Counted from the first letter of the stretch, positions 1 through 5,624 are shown. The stretch: 5,624 nt of DNA from Clostridia bacterium (GCA_017648425.1 JAGCJD010000124.1:1-5624); one strand, 5' to 3'. Made by a program: numbers and translations. The notes: generated from the sequence alone by a model not told the origin.

Positions 1-1
1 A

Positions 2-433
2 AAGGCGATAGCCTCCGCTCTGGGAAGCTCAAATCTCTCTATCTTAAAGTTCTCCTTAACTATCTTCTTCATTTCAGCCTCGAGCGTTGCCAATATTTCA
101 GGCGTGAACGCTACCTCGCTGTCAACATCGTAATAAAAGCCGTTGTCGATAGCAGGGCCAATCGTCAGCTTAGCTTCGGGGTAAAGTCTTTTTACAGCCT
201 GAGCGAGCACATGCGAAGCAGTGTGTCGGAACACATGTTTTCCGTCCGCATCATCAAATGTCAAAAGCTCAACGCTGGCGTCCTCGCAAATAAGCTCTGT
301 CATGGCGCAAAGCTTTCCGTTTACCCTTGCGGCAATATTCGCGCGGCTCACAATGCCAAGCTCAGCCGCCGCATCGTAAACGCTTACAGGCGCATCCTTT
401 TGAATGCTCAATTCTCCAAAAATAATCTTCATT
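2..433 (-). CDS. thrS: Threonyl-tRNA synthetase, N-terminal part (cut by left edge)
   Basis: Class II aminoacyl-tRNA synthetase that charges tRNA-Thr with threonine in the cytoplasm; only the first 144 codons lie in the window, roughly a fifth of a usual ~640-residue ThrRS. Residues 1 to about 62 look like the TGS domain (MKIIFGELSI start). They are followed by the start of the N2 editing domain, with the zinc-type H70-TAS-H74 (HxxxH) motif, then LAQAVKRLYPEAKLTIGP and GFYYD around residues 75-102. These are hallmark ThrRS editing-domain segments that hydrolyse mischarged Ser-tRNA-Thr. The ATG at 433-431 is preceded by GGAGGA at 447-442 with 8 bases of spacing. A T-box leader lies directly upstream, so expression should respond to uncharged tRNA-Thr. 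The class II catalytic core and the anticodon-binding domain lie beyond the left edge. Identification rests on motif recognition and is strong. Confidence 0.95.
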
Positions 434-667
434 GTATAAAATCCTCCAAAATTTTATTCATATAAATAAAAACACCCCGAACGACATACGCCGTTCGGGG
501 TGCGAAAAGCAAATTTTTCTCGCACGGTTCCACCCGAATTTTTTACTTTTGTATTAAAATATCAACACAAGTGGTATCCTTCCAAGCCTGTTTGGTAGAA
601 GCCTCGCAGCCATACATCGTATGGGCTTCATTCTCTGGAACTAAAAGCATTGGCGACATGTCTTGTG
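434..667 (-). promoter_or_regulatory. T-box riboswitch leader of thrS (candidate ACC specifier)
   Basis: Transcribed from the minus strand. It holds the canonical T-box sequence GGGTGGAACCGTGCG at 535-521, which forms the antiterminator and pairs with the NCCA end of uncharged tRNA. An intrinsic terminator follows at 502-473, then the thrS ribosome binding site. Stem I can be drawn: the outer helix CACAAG (667-662) pairs with CTTGTG (571-566), an inner helix TTCCA (640-636) pairs with TGGAA (584-580), and GAAGCC (629-624) pairs with GGCTTC (603-598). The CCAGAGAA and GGCTGCGA motifs typical of Firmicutes T-boxes sit in the distal part. The triplet ACC at 575-573, in the internal loop between the outer and inner helices and followed by A, is the best specifier and is a Thr codon, matching the gene. 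TTGTGTT/AATACAA just downstream can form a competing hairpin that overlaps the outer helix. T-box identity is clear; the stem-by-stem fold is my own drawing. Confidence 0.9.
473..502 (-). terminator. Regulated intrinsic terminator of the thrS T-box
   Basis: Perfect 11-bp inverted repeat, CACCCCGAACG (473-483) and CGTTCGGGGTG (492-502), with an 8-base loop. On the minus strand it is followed by TTTTTATTT. It lies 19 bases downstream of the T-box motif and 39 bases upstream of the thrS start, the normal place for the terminator that competes with the antiterminator fold. Confidence 0.9.
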
Positions 668-675
668 CGTTCGGC

Positions 676-1095
676 TCAACCGTTGTTAAGACCTGAGCGT
701 GGATTTACTATTTCACGCCAATCGAGATCTCCTCTGTCAAGCGCGGTTATTATGACCTCAGCGGTCGCTATGTTGGTAGCAACGGGAACATTGTAAAGGT
801 CGCACATACGGAGAAGCTCGTGCTCAACGGGATTGTTGGCGTTCGCCGCTCTCGTATCTCTGAAATAGAGCAATACATCTATCTCATTATATGCAATTCG
901 GGAAGCTATCTGTTGTTCTCCGCCCTGCTCACCCGATATAAGTCTGTCTATTTCAAGTCCTGTTGCTTCGGATATATATTTAGCCGTTATAGCCGTAGCG
1001 CAAAGTTTATGTTTGCTTAAAATTCCGCAATAAGCTATGCAGAACTGAGCCATAAGCTCTTTTTTAAGATCGTGTGCAATTATTGCGATTTCCAA
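676..1095 (-). CDS. mgsA: Methylglyoxal synthase family protein with altered active site
   Basis: The 139-residue product matches the methylglyoxal synthase (MGS) fold along its whole length: IAIIAHD at 3-9, SEATGLEIDR at 42-51, SG..GGEQQI at 54-63, NEIDVLLYFRD at 70-80, VPVATNIATAEVII at 103-116, and WREIVNP near the end. Genuine MgsA converts dihydroxyacetone phosphate to methylglyoxal and phosphate, a bypass of lower glycolysis. The start chosen is TTG at 1095-1093, because GGAGG (1107-1103) lies 7 bases ahead and family members begin at this point; an ATG at 1137 would add 14 residues that do not fit the family. Compared with my recollection of E. coli MgsA, H19, D20, K23, S65, G66 and D91 are kept. 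However, D71 is Glu60, H98 is Asn87, D101 is Val90, and the GTTG loop reads AITA (35-38). Fold assignment is strong, enzymatic activity is doubtful, and a ligand-binding or regulatory role is possible. It is transcribed toward thrS with the T-box leader in between. Confidence 0.85.
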   Translation of the reverse strand: MEIAIIAHDLKKELMAQFCIAYCGILSKHKLCATAITAKYISEATGLEIDRLISGEQGGEQQIASRIAYNEIDVLLYFRDTRAANANNPVEHELLRMCDLYNVPVATNIATAEVIITALDRGDLDWREIVNPRSGLNNG

Positions 1096-1100
1096 GTTGA

Positions 1101-1107
1101 CACCTCC
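1101..1107 (-). promoter_or_regulatory. Ribosome binding site that fixes the TTG start of mgsA
   Basis: GGAGGTG on the minus strand, 7 bases from the end of GGAGG to the TTG at 1095. It is the only strong Shine-Dalgarno sequence near the conserved N terminus and so decides for TTG over the upstream in-frame ATG at 1137. Confidence 0.8.
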
Positions 1108-1141
1108 GTAAAAGAAAAAACCGTAACATCTTACCAAAAAC

Positions 1142-1165
1142 CAAGCTGTATTTTTATACAGCTTG
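1142..1165 (-). repeat. Perfect inverted repeat in the mgsA leader
   Basis: CAAGCTGTAT (1142-1151) and ATACAGCTTG (1156-1165) form 10-bp perfect arms around a 4-base loop. In the minus-strand transcript it sits about 30 bases after the predicted transcription start and is followed by GGTTTTTGG. It could be a weak attenuator-like terminator, a 5' stabilising hairpin, or an operator. It lies outside both promoters, so a simple repressor site overlapping a promoter is less likely. Confidence 0.6.
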
Positions 1166-1200
1166 CAATAATTCTATTTGAACATAAAATTACCTCCATT

Positions 1201-1230
1201 ATTATAACACTATTTTTGTATATTTGTCAA
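1201..1230 (-). promoter_or_regulatory. Sigma-70-type promoter for mgsA
   Basis: On the minus strand, a consensus -35 TTGACA (1230-1225), an 18-base spacer and a consensus -10 TATAAT (1206-1201). The predicted transcription start is near 1194, giving a leader of about 100 bases before the TTG start. It may also supply transcription to thrS through the T-box. Confidence 0.85.
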
Positions 1231-1279
1231 TGAGATTGATAAATTTTTTGAAAATTTTTAATTTCTTTTGTAATACATC

Positions 1280-1308
1280 TTGTAATTTTCGGAATTATAG
1301 TTTATAAT
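1280..1308 (+). promoter_or_regulatory. Sigma-70-type promoter for glyA
   Basis: A -35 TTGTAA (1280-1285), a 17-base spacer and a perfect -10 TATAAT (1303-1308). The predicted start is near 1315, leaving a leader of about 30 bases that contains GGAGG (1336-1340). It is divergent from the mgsA promoter, with about 50 bases of AT-rich DNA between the two -35 boxes. The spacer holds a partial match to the PurR box (AATTCCGAAAATT on the minus strand, 1296-1284). Confidence 0.8.
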
Positions 1309-1346
1309 ATATCTATTATATAAGTTTTTATTCACGGAGGTTTAAA

Positions 1347-2594
1347 ATGATCGACCAGATGATAGCAAAGGTTGCAAGCACCGATCCCGAGATCGCCTCT
1401 GCAATCAAGGCGGAATTTGACAGACAGCAGGACGGACTTGAGCTTATCGCATCGGAGAATGTTGTTTCCGAGGCAGTTATGTGCGCAATGGGCTCTGTTC
1501 TCACCAACAAGTACGCAGAGGGTTATCCCGGAAAGAGATATTACGGCGGTTGCTCATGCGTTGACATTGCTGAAAATATTGCAATCGAGCGCGCTAAAAA
1601 GCTTTTCGGCGCGGCTTACGCTAATGTACAGCCTCACAGCGGAGCATAGGCTAACACCGCAGTTTACTTTGCGCTTCTCTCCCCCGGTGACACGGTAATG
1701 GGAATGAGCCTCGCGCATGGCGGACATCTTACTCACGGTAGCCCTGTAAATATATCGGGTATGTACTACAACTTTGTACCCTACGAGCTCAACGCAGAAA
1801 CTCAGTATATTGACATGGACGAGTATGAAAAGCTTGCAAAGGAGCATAAGCCTAAGCTCATAGTTGCAGGCGCTTCCGCATATCCAAGAACTATTGACTT
1901 TAAGAAAATGGCTGAGATAGCTCACTCGGTAGGCGCATACTTCATGGTAGATATGGCGCACATCGCAGGTCTTGTTGCGGCAGGCGAGCATCCCTCTCCC
2001 GTTCCCTATGCAGACATAGTAACAACTACAACTCACAAAACTCTCAGAGGACCTCGCGGAGGACTTATCCTCACCAATGACGAGGAGCTCGCAAAGAAGA
2101 TAAACAAGGCTATATTCCCAGGAATTCAGGGCGGACCTCTTATGCATGTTATCGCAGCAAAGGCAGTTTGCTTCGGCGAGGCGCTCACACCCGAATTCAA
2201 GGCATATCAGCACAATATAGTTGAGAACGCGCGCGTTCTTTCAGAAAATCTCCTTAAAGAGGGCTTTGACCTCGTATCAGGCGGAACTGATAACCACCTC
2301 ATGCTCGTTGATCTCCGTCCTATGGGAATTACGGGTAAGGAATTTGAAGCTCGTCTTGACGCCGTTCACATCACGGTAAACAAGAACGCTATCCCCAACG
2401 ATCCCGAAAAGCCTTTCGTTACATCGGGCGTACGCGTAGGAACTCCCGCAGTTACATCTCGTGGACTTGGAACTGAGGACATGAAGACGATCGCAGAACT
2501 CTTTGGAAAGGTAGCAAAGAACTTTGATGCAACCGCAGAGGAAGTTCGCGCAACCGTTGCAGACATCTGCAAGAAGTATCCTCTTTACAGATAA
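1347..2594 (+). CDS. glyA: Serine hydroxymethyltransferase, interrupted by in-frame TAG at codon 101
   Basis: PLP enzyme (fold type I) that converts serine and tetrahydrofolate to glycine and 5,10-methylene-THF, the main cytoplasmic source of one-carbon units. The frame spans 415 codons plus TAA, the normal bacterial length, and no other in-frame stop or shift is visible. Landmarks: LELIASENVVS near residue 31, NKYAEGYPGKRYYGGC around 53-68, NVQPHSGA at 93-100, AHGGHLTHGSPVN at 123-135, VDMAHIAGLVAAGEHPSPVPYADIVTTTTHK with Schiff-base Lys231, the LRGPRGG loop just after it, and SGVRVGTPAVTSRG toward the C terminus. GGAGG is 6 bases before ATG. Codon 101 is TAG where the family has Gln (HSG[SA]QAN). 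As read, translation gives a 100-residue inactive fragment. The rest stays in frame with fully conserved sequence, which suggests a very recent nonsense change, a sequencing or assembly error, or readthrough, rather than an old pseudogene. Confidence 0.93.
1647..1649 (+). other. In-frame amber codon replacing a conserved Gln of GlyA
   Basis: Reads GGA GCA TAG GCT AAC; the family expects Gln (CAG/CAA) at the third codon, so one C-to-T difference from CAG explains it. The next in-frame ATG is at 1698, with only a weak GGTGA-like sequence before it. A restart there would lose the first 117 residues. Confidence 0.95.
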
Positions 2595-2604
2595 TAACAC
2601 AATA

Positions 2605-2641
2605 AAAAAAATCACTCTCGAAATTCGAGAGTGATTTTTTT
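2605..2641. terminator. Bidirectional intrinsic terminator between convergent glyA and lysS
   Basis: ATCACTCTCG (2611-2620) pairs with CGAGAGTGAT (2626-2635) around a 5-base loop, extended by A-tract 2605-2610 and T-tract 2636-2641. A U-run follows the stem in both directions. It sits in the 49-base gap between the glyA stop (2594) and the lysS stop (2644), so it can end both transcripts. Confidence 0.92.
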
Positions 2642-2643
2642 AT

Positions 2644-4692
2644 TTACTTTATCTGCGTACCGGCAGGAACGCTGTCGTCAACGAATATTACCTGACAGCC
2701 ACACGCGTTGTTGGTAGCGGCAAGCAGCATTCCCTGAGAATTTACATTACAGATACGGTTGGGTTTGAGGTTGGCGATAACTATTATCTTTCTTCCTACA
2801 AGCTGCTCGGGCGTGTATTCCTCCTTTATGGAAGACATGATAACACGCTCGCCCAAACCATCATCAAGTGTGAGTTTAAGGCAAGAATGCGACTTGCGCA
2901 CACCCTCTGCCTTGAGTATCCTGCAAACACGGAGATCGAGCTTTGCAAAATCGTCAATATCTATCTGCTCCTTAACAGGCTGTATGGGATCGGGAGTACG
3001 GTCAACGACCTCCTCCTTGACCTCGGGGCAGCACTCCTCAGCAGGCTTTTCAGCCTCTATCTCGGCCTCGGTCTGAGGATATGAGAAATCGAGAAGTCCT
3101 ACATACTTATCAGACTCAATAGCATAGAGGAACAAATAAAGTCTGGGGCCCTTTTCCTTATCTATAAGAAGCTTATACACATTTTTGAAGAATGTACCCT
3201 GAACGCCCTTGAGCTCCTTGTCAGTAAGCTCTGTTCCGTACACTGCCTTGGGTATAGCGTAAAGCTCGCTGTTAAGCTCGTCAAGCGTGTATCCGCCCTT
3301 GGCGATATATGCGTGTAAAAGCTCAATAGTCTTTTTCTCGTCATCATTCAAAGCGTTGTACACTTCAAAGTTACGAGTAGCGCGGAGCTTATTGACCTGG
3401 TCGGGAGGGCACTGTTCTATCAAGAACTTTGCTCTGTCAAGTCTGTCTGCAAAATCTGCTTCCTTGTAGTTCATGCCTATCTTTTCAAATACAGTTTCGA
3501 GCATGGGAACATTGAAGTTTACAACAGAGCCAAGCTGAACAAGCAACGACATGGGAACGGTGGCTATCTCGCGTCCGTCAACCGAGCAATTATAGATAAT
3601 ATCCTTGGATATATCACTTGCTGTTCCCTCTCTTACCTCGGTAAGCATCTTGTCAAACTCAAAATACTGACGCAAAATTCCATCGTCAAAGCAAATATCG
3701 AATGCCTTTGTAGGATCTGTCTTTGCATAGAGCCACAAAAGGACCTCCGGCTGGTAAAGCTTTAAGAGCGTATCGGGCGTAAGATTAAGTCCCGAGGAGC
3801 TCGACATCTTACCCGTCATTCCCTTAATTCCAATAAACTCATATCCTTGGAAAAGGGGCGCTTCGTGGTTAAATATCTTCTTTGAAATAATCTTTGAGTT
3901 GTTGTATGAGCCCGTGGGAGCGGCGTGATCCTTTCCACCCGGCTCAAAATCGACCTGCTCATATCTCCAACGCATCGGCCAGTCTATCTTCCAGCCAAGC
4001 TTGCAGTTAAAGTTTTCAAGGAAATTAAAGTGTCCCTTGTGACCGCAACGGCACTCATAGTCAGCCTCGGTGCAATCCTCAGAGAGCGATGTGATAGTCG
4101 TAAAATCGGTGTGACATTCGGGGCAGAAAATGCTTACGGGGTAGTACTTTGCCTTTTCCTCGTCATGCTCGCGGCGTAGCTCGTCCTCACTCTTTGAGGC
4201 GTCCTTTGTCTTAAAGGAATCAAGTATCTCAAATATCTCTCCTCTTTTTTGGAGGGATTCGATTATATCCTTAGTGTACTTGCCCGAGCGATACATCTCT
4301 GCCTGATAACGGCAGTCAAGCTCAATTCCGAAAGGCGCAATTCCTTTAAGGAACTCGTCCTCAAAGTGAGCCGCATAGTTTTCGTGACAACCCCAAGGGT
4401 CGGGAATGTCAACATAGGGACAGCCGATATACTTATCGTAATCGCTTCCCACCACAGCCTGAACATTAGCGGGGATCTTGCGGCAACGGTCGTATTCGTC
4501 CCACGAGATAATGAGCCTTGCCTTCTTACCCTGCTTTTTAAGCGCCTTAACAACAAACAAGGGTGTTGCAAGGTCGCGGAAGTTACCGATGTGGACTGAG
4601 CCCGATGGGCTTACACCCGCCGCGCAAACATATTCCTCTTTATTTGGATTACGCTCAATAATTTTCAGAGCGATTTCATCTGACCAATGCAT
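2644..4692 (-). CDS. lysS: Class I lysyl-tRNA synthetase fused to C-terminal Trbp111-type tRNA-binding domain
   Basis: 682-residue cytoplasmic enzyme charging tRNA-Lys. The class I (not class II) form is indicated by the Rossmann-fold signatures SPSGSVHIGNFRD (HIGH motif as HIGN, 34-37), LIISWDEYDRCRKIP near 60-74, the GKMSSSSG loop (KMSKS equivalent, 294-301), and a zinc-binding insertion with CPEC (190-193) and CRCGHKG (214-220). The helical C-terminal part runs to about 537, the usual ~530-residue length. An acidic, Glu/Pro-rich linker (about 540-575) follows, then residues 576-682 (IDIDDFAKLDLRV, YTPEQLVGRKIIVIANLKPNRI, NSQGMLLAA) form the EMAPII/Trbp111 OB-fold usually found at the MetRS C terminus. 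The start is ATG 4692-4690 with AAGGAG 6 bases ahead; an upstream in-frame ATG (4746) overlaps the promoter and is rejected. It has its own promoter and no visible T-box. MetRS was considered because of the C-terminal domain, but the catalytic core is LysRS-I. Confidence 0.9.
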   Translation of the reverse strand: MHWSDEIALKIIERNPNKEEYVCAAGVSPSGSVHIGNFRDLATPLFVVKALKKQGKKARLIISWDEYDRCRKIPANVQAVVGSDYDKYIGCPYVDIPDPWGCHENYAAHFEDEFLKGIAPFGIELDCRYQAEMYRSGKYTKDIIESLQKRGEIFEILDSFKTKDASKSEDELRREHDEEKAKYYPVSIFCPECHTDFTTITSLSEDCTEADYECRCGHKGHFNFLENFNCKLGWKIDWPMRWRYEQVDFEPGGKDHAAPTGSYNNSKIISKKIFNHEAPLFQGYEFIGIKGMTGKMSSSSGLNLTPDTLLKLYQPEVLLWLYAKTDPTKAFDICFDDGILRQYFEFDKMLTEVREGTASDISKDIIYNCSVDGREIATVPMSLLVQLGSVVNFNVPMLETVFEKIGMNYKEADFADRLDRAKFLIEQCPPDQVNKLRATRNFEVYNALNDDEKKTIELLHAYIAKGGYTLDELNSELYAIPKAVYGTELTDKELKGVQGTFFKNVYKLLIDKEKGPRLYLFLYAIESDKYVGLLDFSYPQTEAEIEAEKPAEECCPEVKEEVVDRTPDPIQPVKEQIDIDDFAKLDLRVCRILKAEGVRKSHSCLKLTLDDGLGERVIMSSIKEEYTPEQLVGRKIIVIANLKPNRICNVNSQGMLLAATNNACGCQVIFVDDSVPAGTQIK

Positions 4693-4736
4693 TTTTCTCT
4701 CCTTAAATATAAATAAACATAGATTTTCAATATAAT

Positions 4737-4765
4737 ATTTTATCACAAATGATAGGACTTGTCAA
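4737..4765 (-). promoter_or_regulatory. Sigma-70-type promoter for lysS
   Basis: On the minus strand, TTGACA (4765-4760), a 17-base spacer and TAAAAT (4742-4737). The predicted start near 4730 gives a short leader of about 38 bases, too short for a T-box or a lysine riboswitch, so lysS is probably expressed constitutively. It lies just after the azlD terminator. Confidence 0.8.
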
Positions 4766-4790
4766 TAGAAATAAGGTTTTTATAATATAA

Positions 4791-4816
4791 AAAAGCAGAG
4801 ATCCATCTCTGCTTTT
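4791..4816 (-). terminator. Intrinsic terminator downstream of azlCD
   Basis: AAAAGCAGAGA (4791-4801) pairs with TCTCTGCTTTT (4806-4816) around a 4-base loop. In the minus direction the stem ends in a run of Ts (TTTTTTATATT). It begins at the azlD stop codon and separates azlCD from the lysS promoter. Confidence 0.85.
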
Positions 4817-5136
4817 CAAAAAATTATAGGGTGCGTAAACAATTCCATAACAAAAACTATCACACATGCGGACACCGCAACAAAAAACAGCCCTCTGCCA
4901 AAATAAGCAAGCGCAATAGCCGCCACCAGCGCCACTGCCGCCGCAATAGGCGATTGCGTTGCCGAAAGTATTGCGGGGAATGTCATAACGGCAAGAGTTA
5001 CATACGGAACATAATAAAGGAATGACCTCAGTGTCTTGTTTTTTATCTCCTTGCGTATAAGCGTCAGCGGAAGCGCTCTGATAAGGAATGTGATGCCCGC
5101 CATGCAAGCGATATATATAATAATGTTATTCGACAT
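4816..5136 (-). CDS. azlD: Branched-chain amino acid transport protein AzlD
   Basis: Small hydrophobic membrane protein of 106 residues, the usual AzlD size. It works with AzlC as a two-part exporter of branched-chain amino acids (and their analogues, such as azaleucine in Bacillus subtilis). The family signature ITFLIRALPLTLI lies at about residues 15-27, followed by a short basic loop (RKEIKNK) and the FLYYVPYVTLAVMTFPAIL segment. Two further hydrophobic stretches, at about 63-82 and 85-100, bring the total to about four membrane segments. The ATG at 5136-5134 overlaps the azlC end by 11 bases, and its ribosome binding site AAGGAGGG (5152-5145, 8-base spacing) lies inside azlC, so the two are translationally coupled. 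It stops with TGA directly at the terminator. Substrate is inferred from the family, not visible in sequence. Confidence 0.9.
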   Translation of the reverse strand: MSNNIIIYIACMAGITFLIRALPLTLIRKEIKNKTLRSFLYYVPYVTLAVMTFPAILSATQSPIAAAVALVAAIALAYFGRGLFFVAVSACVIVFVMELFTHPIIF

Positions 5137-5624
5137 CTTCCTTGCCCTCCTTTATTGGGAAAAGAATTGCCGCTGCAAGAGAGATAACAACAGTCAGAAT
5201 GATAATTCTTATACCACTGGAAATATCCCTGACAAACGGTATTTTTTCAAATGCGTAGCTCAACAAGAAGCTGACGGATACAAGCGCGGCAACTATCTTG
5301 TTCTTTCTCGCCTCGGGCACGAATACCGAAATAAACATTCCGTAAAGACCAACTGCCAAAGCGCTCAAAATCCTTACGGGCAAAACATTACCAAGCACCG
5401 CTCCAACAAATGTACCGCTCGTCCAGCCAAGCGTTGCAACAACAAATGTTCCATAGGTAAAATAAGGAGAAAGACGGCAAGGAAGCGAGATAGATGTTCC
5501 GAATATCTCGTCCGTTACGGTAAAGCCCAGCAAAAGCCTTTCCCACCACTTAACGGTCGGCTCGAGCTTTTGAGAAAGAGATGCGGACATTAAAAGATAC
5601 CTTGCGTTAGCAACCGCCTCCATG
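5126..5624 (-). CDS. azlC: AzlC-type branched-chain amino acid exporter, C-terminal part (cut by right edge)
   Basis: 165 codons plus TAA are visible; AzlC is usually about 230-240 residues, so roughly 65-75 N-terminal residues lie beyond the right edge. The visible ATG at 5623 is internal: the segment ANARYLLMSASLSQKL matches the conserved N-[AL]-R-[HY]-LLM-[GS] region in the middle of AzlC. It is followed by LLGFTVTDEIFG, another family landmark. Several hydrophobic segments (about 55-75, 85-103, 108-124, 135-153) indicate a multi-pass inner membrane protein, ending in a charged tail (PIKEGKEDVE). It partners AzlD, encoded immediately downstream with an 11-base overlap. The promoter is outside the window. 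The AzlC assignment is supported by motifs together with the adjacent AzlD. Confidence 0.88.
   Translation of the reverse strand, partial: MEAVANARYLLMSASLSQKLEPTVKWWERLLLGFTVTDEIFGTSISLPCRLSPYFTYGTFVVATLGWTSGTFVGAVLGNVLPVRILSALAVGLYGMFISVFVPEARKNKIVAALVSVSFLLSYAFEKIPFVRDISSGIRIIILTVVISLAAAILFPIKEGKEDVE

Noticed and set aside
703..740. Promoter for thrS inside the end of mgsA (minus-strand TTGACA at 740-735)
   Set aside because: The hexamer is good, but the best -10 candidate at usable spacing (TGAAAT, 19-base spacer) is weak, and the TAGTAA alternative is too far away at 24 bases. The TTGACA falls in conserved coding sequence (…RGDLDW…), so it is probably chance.
1647..1649. TAG in glyA as a pyrrolysine codon, suggested because class I LysRS (linked in some archaea to tRNA-Pyl charging) is encoded next door
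   Set aside because: The position is a conserved Gln beside the PLP-phosphate loop of SHMT, not a site with any known need for pyrrolysine, and no pylS/pylBCD or tRNA-Pyl is visible. Adjacency to LysRS-I is coincidence as far as the sequence shows.
1554..2213. Long minus-strand open frame (219 codons) opposite glyA
   Set aside because: Cys/Ser/Val-rich translation typical of a shadow of a real gene; no ribosome binding site or recognisable domain.
1698..2594. A separate 298-residue protein starting at the ATG downstream of the amber codon
   Set aside because: It is the collinear remainder of GlyA in the same frame. The start has only a weak Shine-Dalgarno-like sequence and would lack the N-terminal part of the fold.
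4690..4746. 18-residue N-terminal extension of the LysRS from the upstream ATG at 4746
   Set aside because: It would start within the predicted promoter, has no Shine-Dalgarno sequence, and is not homologous to the family; the ATG at 4692 has AAGGAG at 6-base spacing and begins where the conserved protein begins.
5036..5593. Plus-strand open frame of 185 codons opposite azlC/azlD
   Set aside because: Arg/Lys/Cys/Asn-rich low-plausibility translation, antisense to two clearly recognisable genes with an overlapping start and coupled ribosome binding site.

Overview
The window reads as a piece of a low-to-moderate GC Firmicutes chromosome, most likely a gut-type Clostridia (Oscillospirales/Ruminococcaceae-like). 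The reasons are strong GGAGG ribosome binding sites, AT-rich intergenic regions with near-consensus TTGACA/TATAAT promoters, U-tailed intrinsic terminators, a T-box riboswitch ahead of a tRNA synthetase gene, and Clostridia-like protein sequences. This placement is an inference from style, not from a database search.

Layout, left to right. (1) Positions 2-433, minus: the first 144 codons of thrS (threonyl-tRNA synthetase), running off the left edge. (2) About 434-667, minus: the thrS T-box leader, with a candidate ACC (Thr) specifier, the T-box motif and a terminator. (3) 676-1095, minus: a methylglyoxal synthase family gene (mgsA-like), with a TTG start and substitutions at several catalytic positions. 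(4) 1096-1346: a divergent promoter region holding one promoter for mgsA (minus) and one for glyA (plus). (5) 1347-2594, plus: glyA (serine hydroxymethyltransferase), full length and collinear but with an in-frame TAG at codon 101 where the family has a conserved Gln. (6) 2605-2641: a terminator shared by two convergent genes. (7) 2644-4692, minus: a class I lysyl-tRNA synthetase carrying an extra C-terminal Trbp111/MetRS-type tRNA-binding domain, with its own promoter at 4737-4765. (8) 4791-5136 and 5126 to the right edge, minus: a terminator, then azlD and the C-terminal part of azlC, an overlapping pair for a branched-chain amino acid exporter.

The theme is amino acid and translation housekeeping: charging of Thr and Lys tRNAs, Ser/Gly/one-carbon interconversion, and amino acid export. 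No mobile element, CRISPR array, phage gene or RNA gene (apart from the T-box leader) was seen. The notable points are the amber codon in glyA, the class I LysRS/Trbp111 fusion, and the altered active site of the MgsA-like protein. No wholly new multi-gene system is evident.
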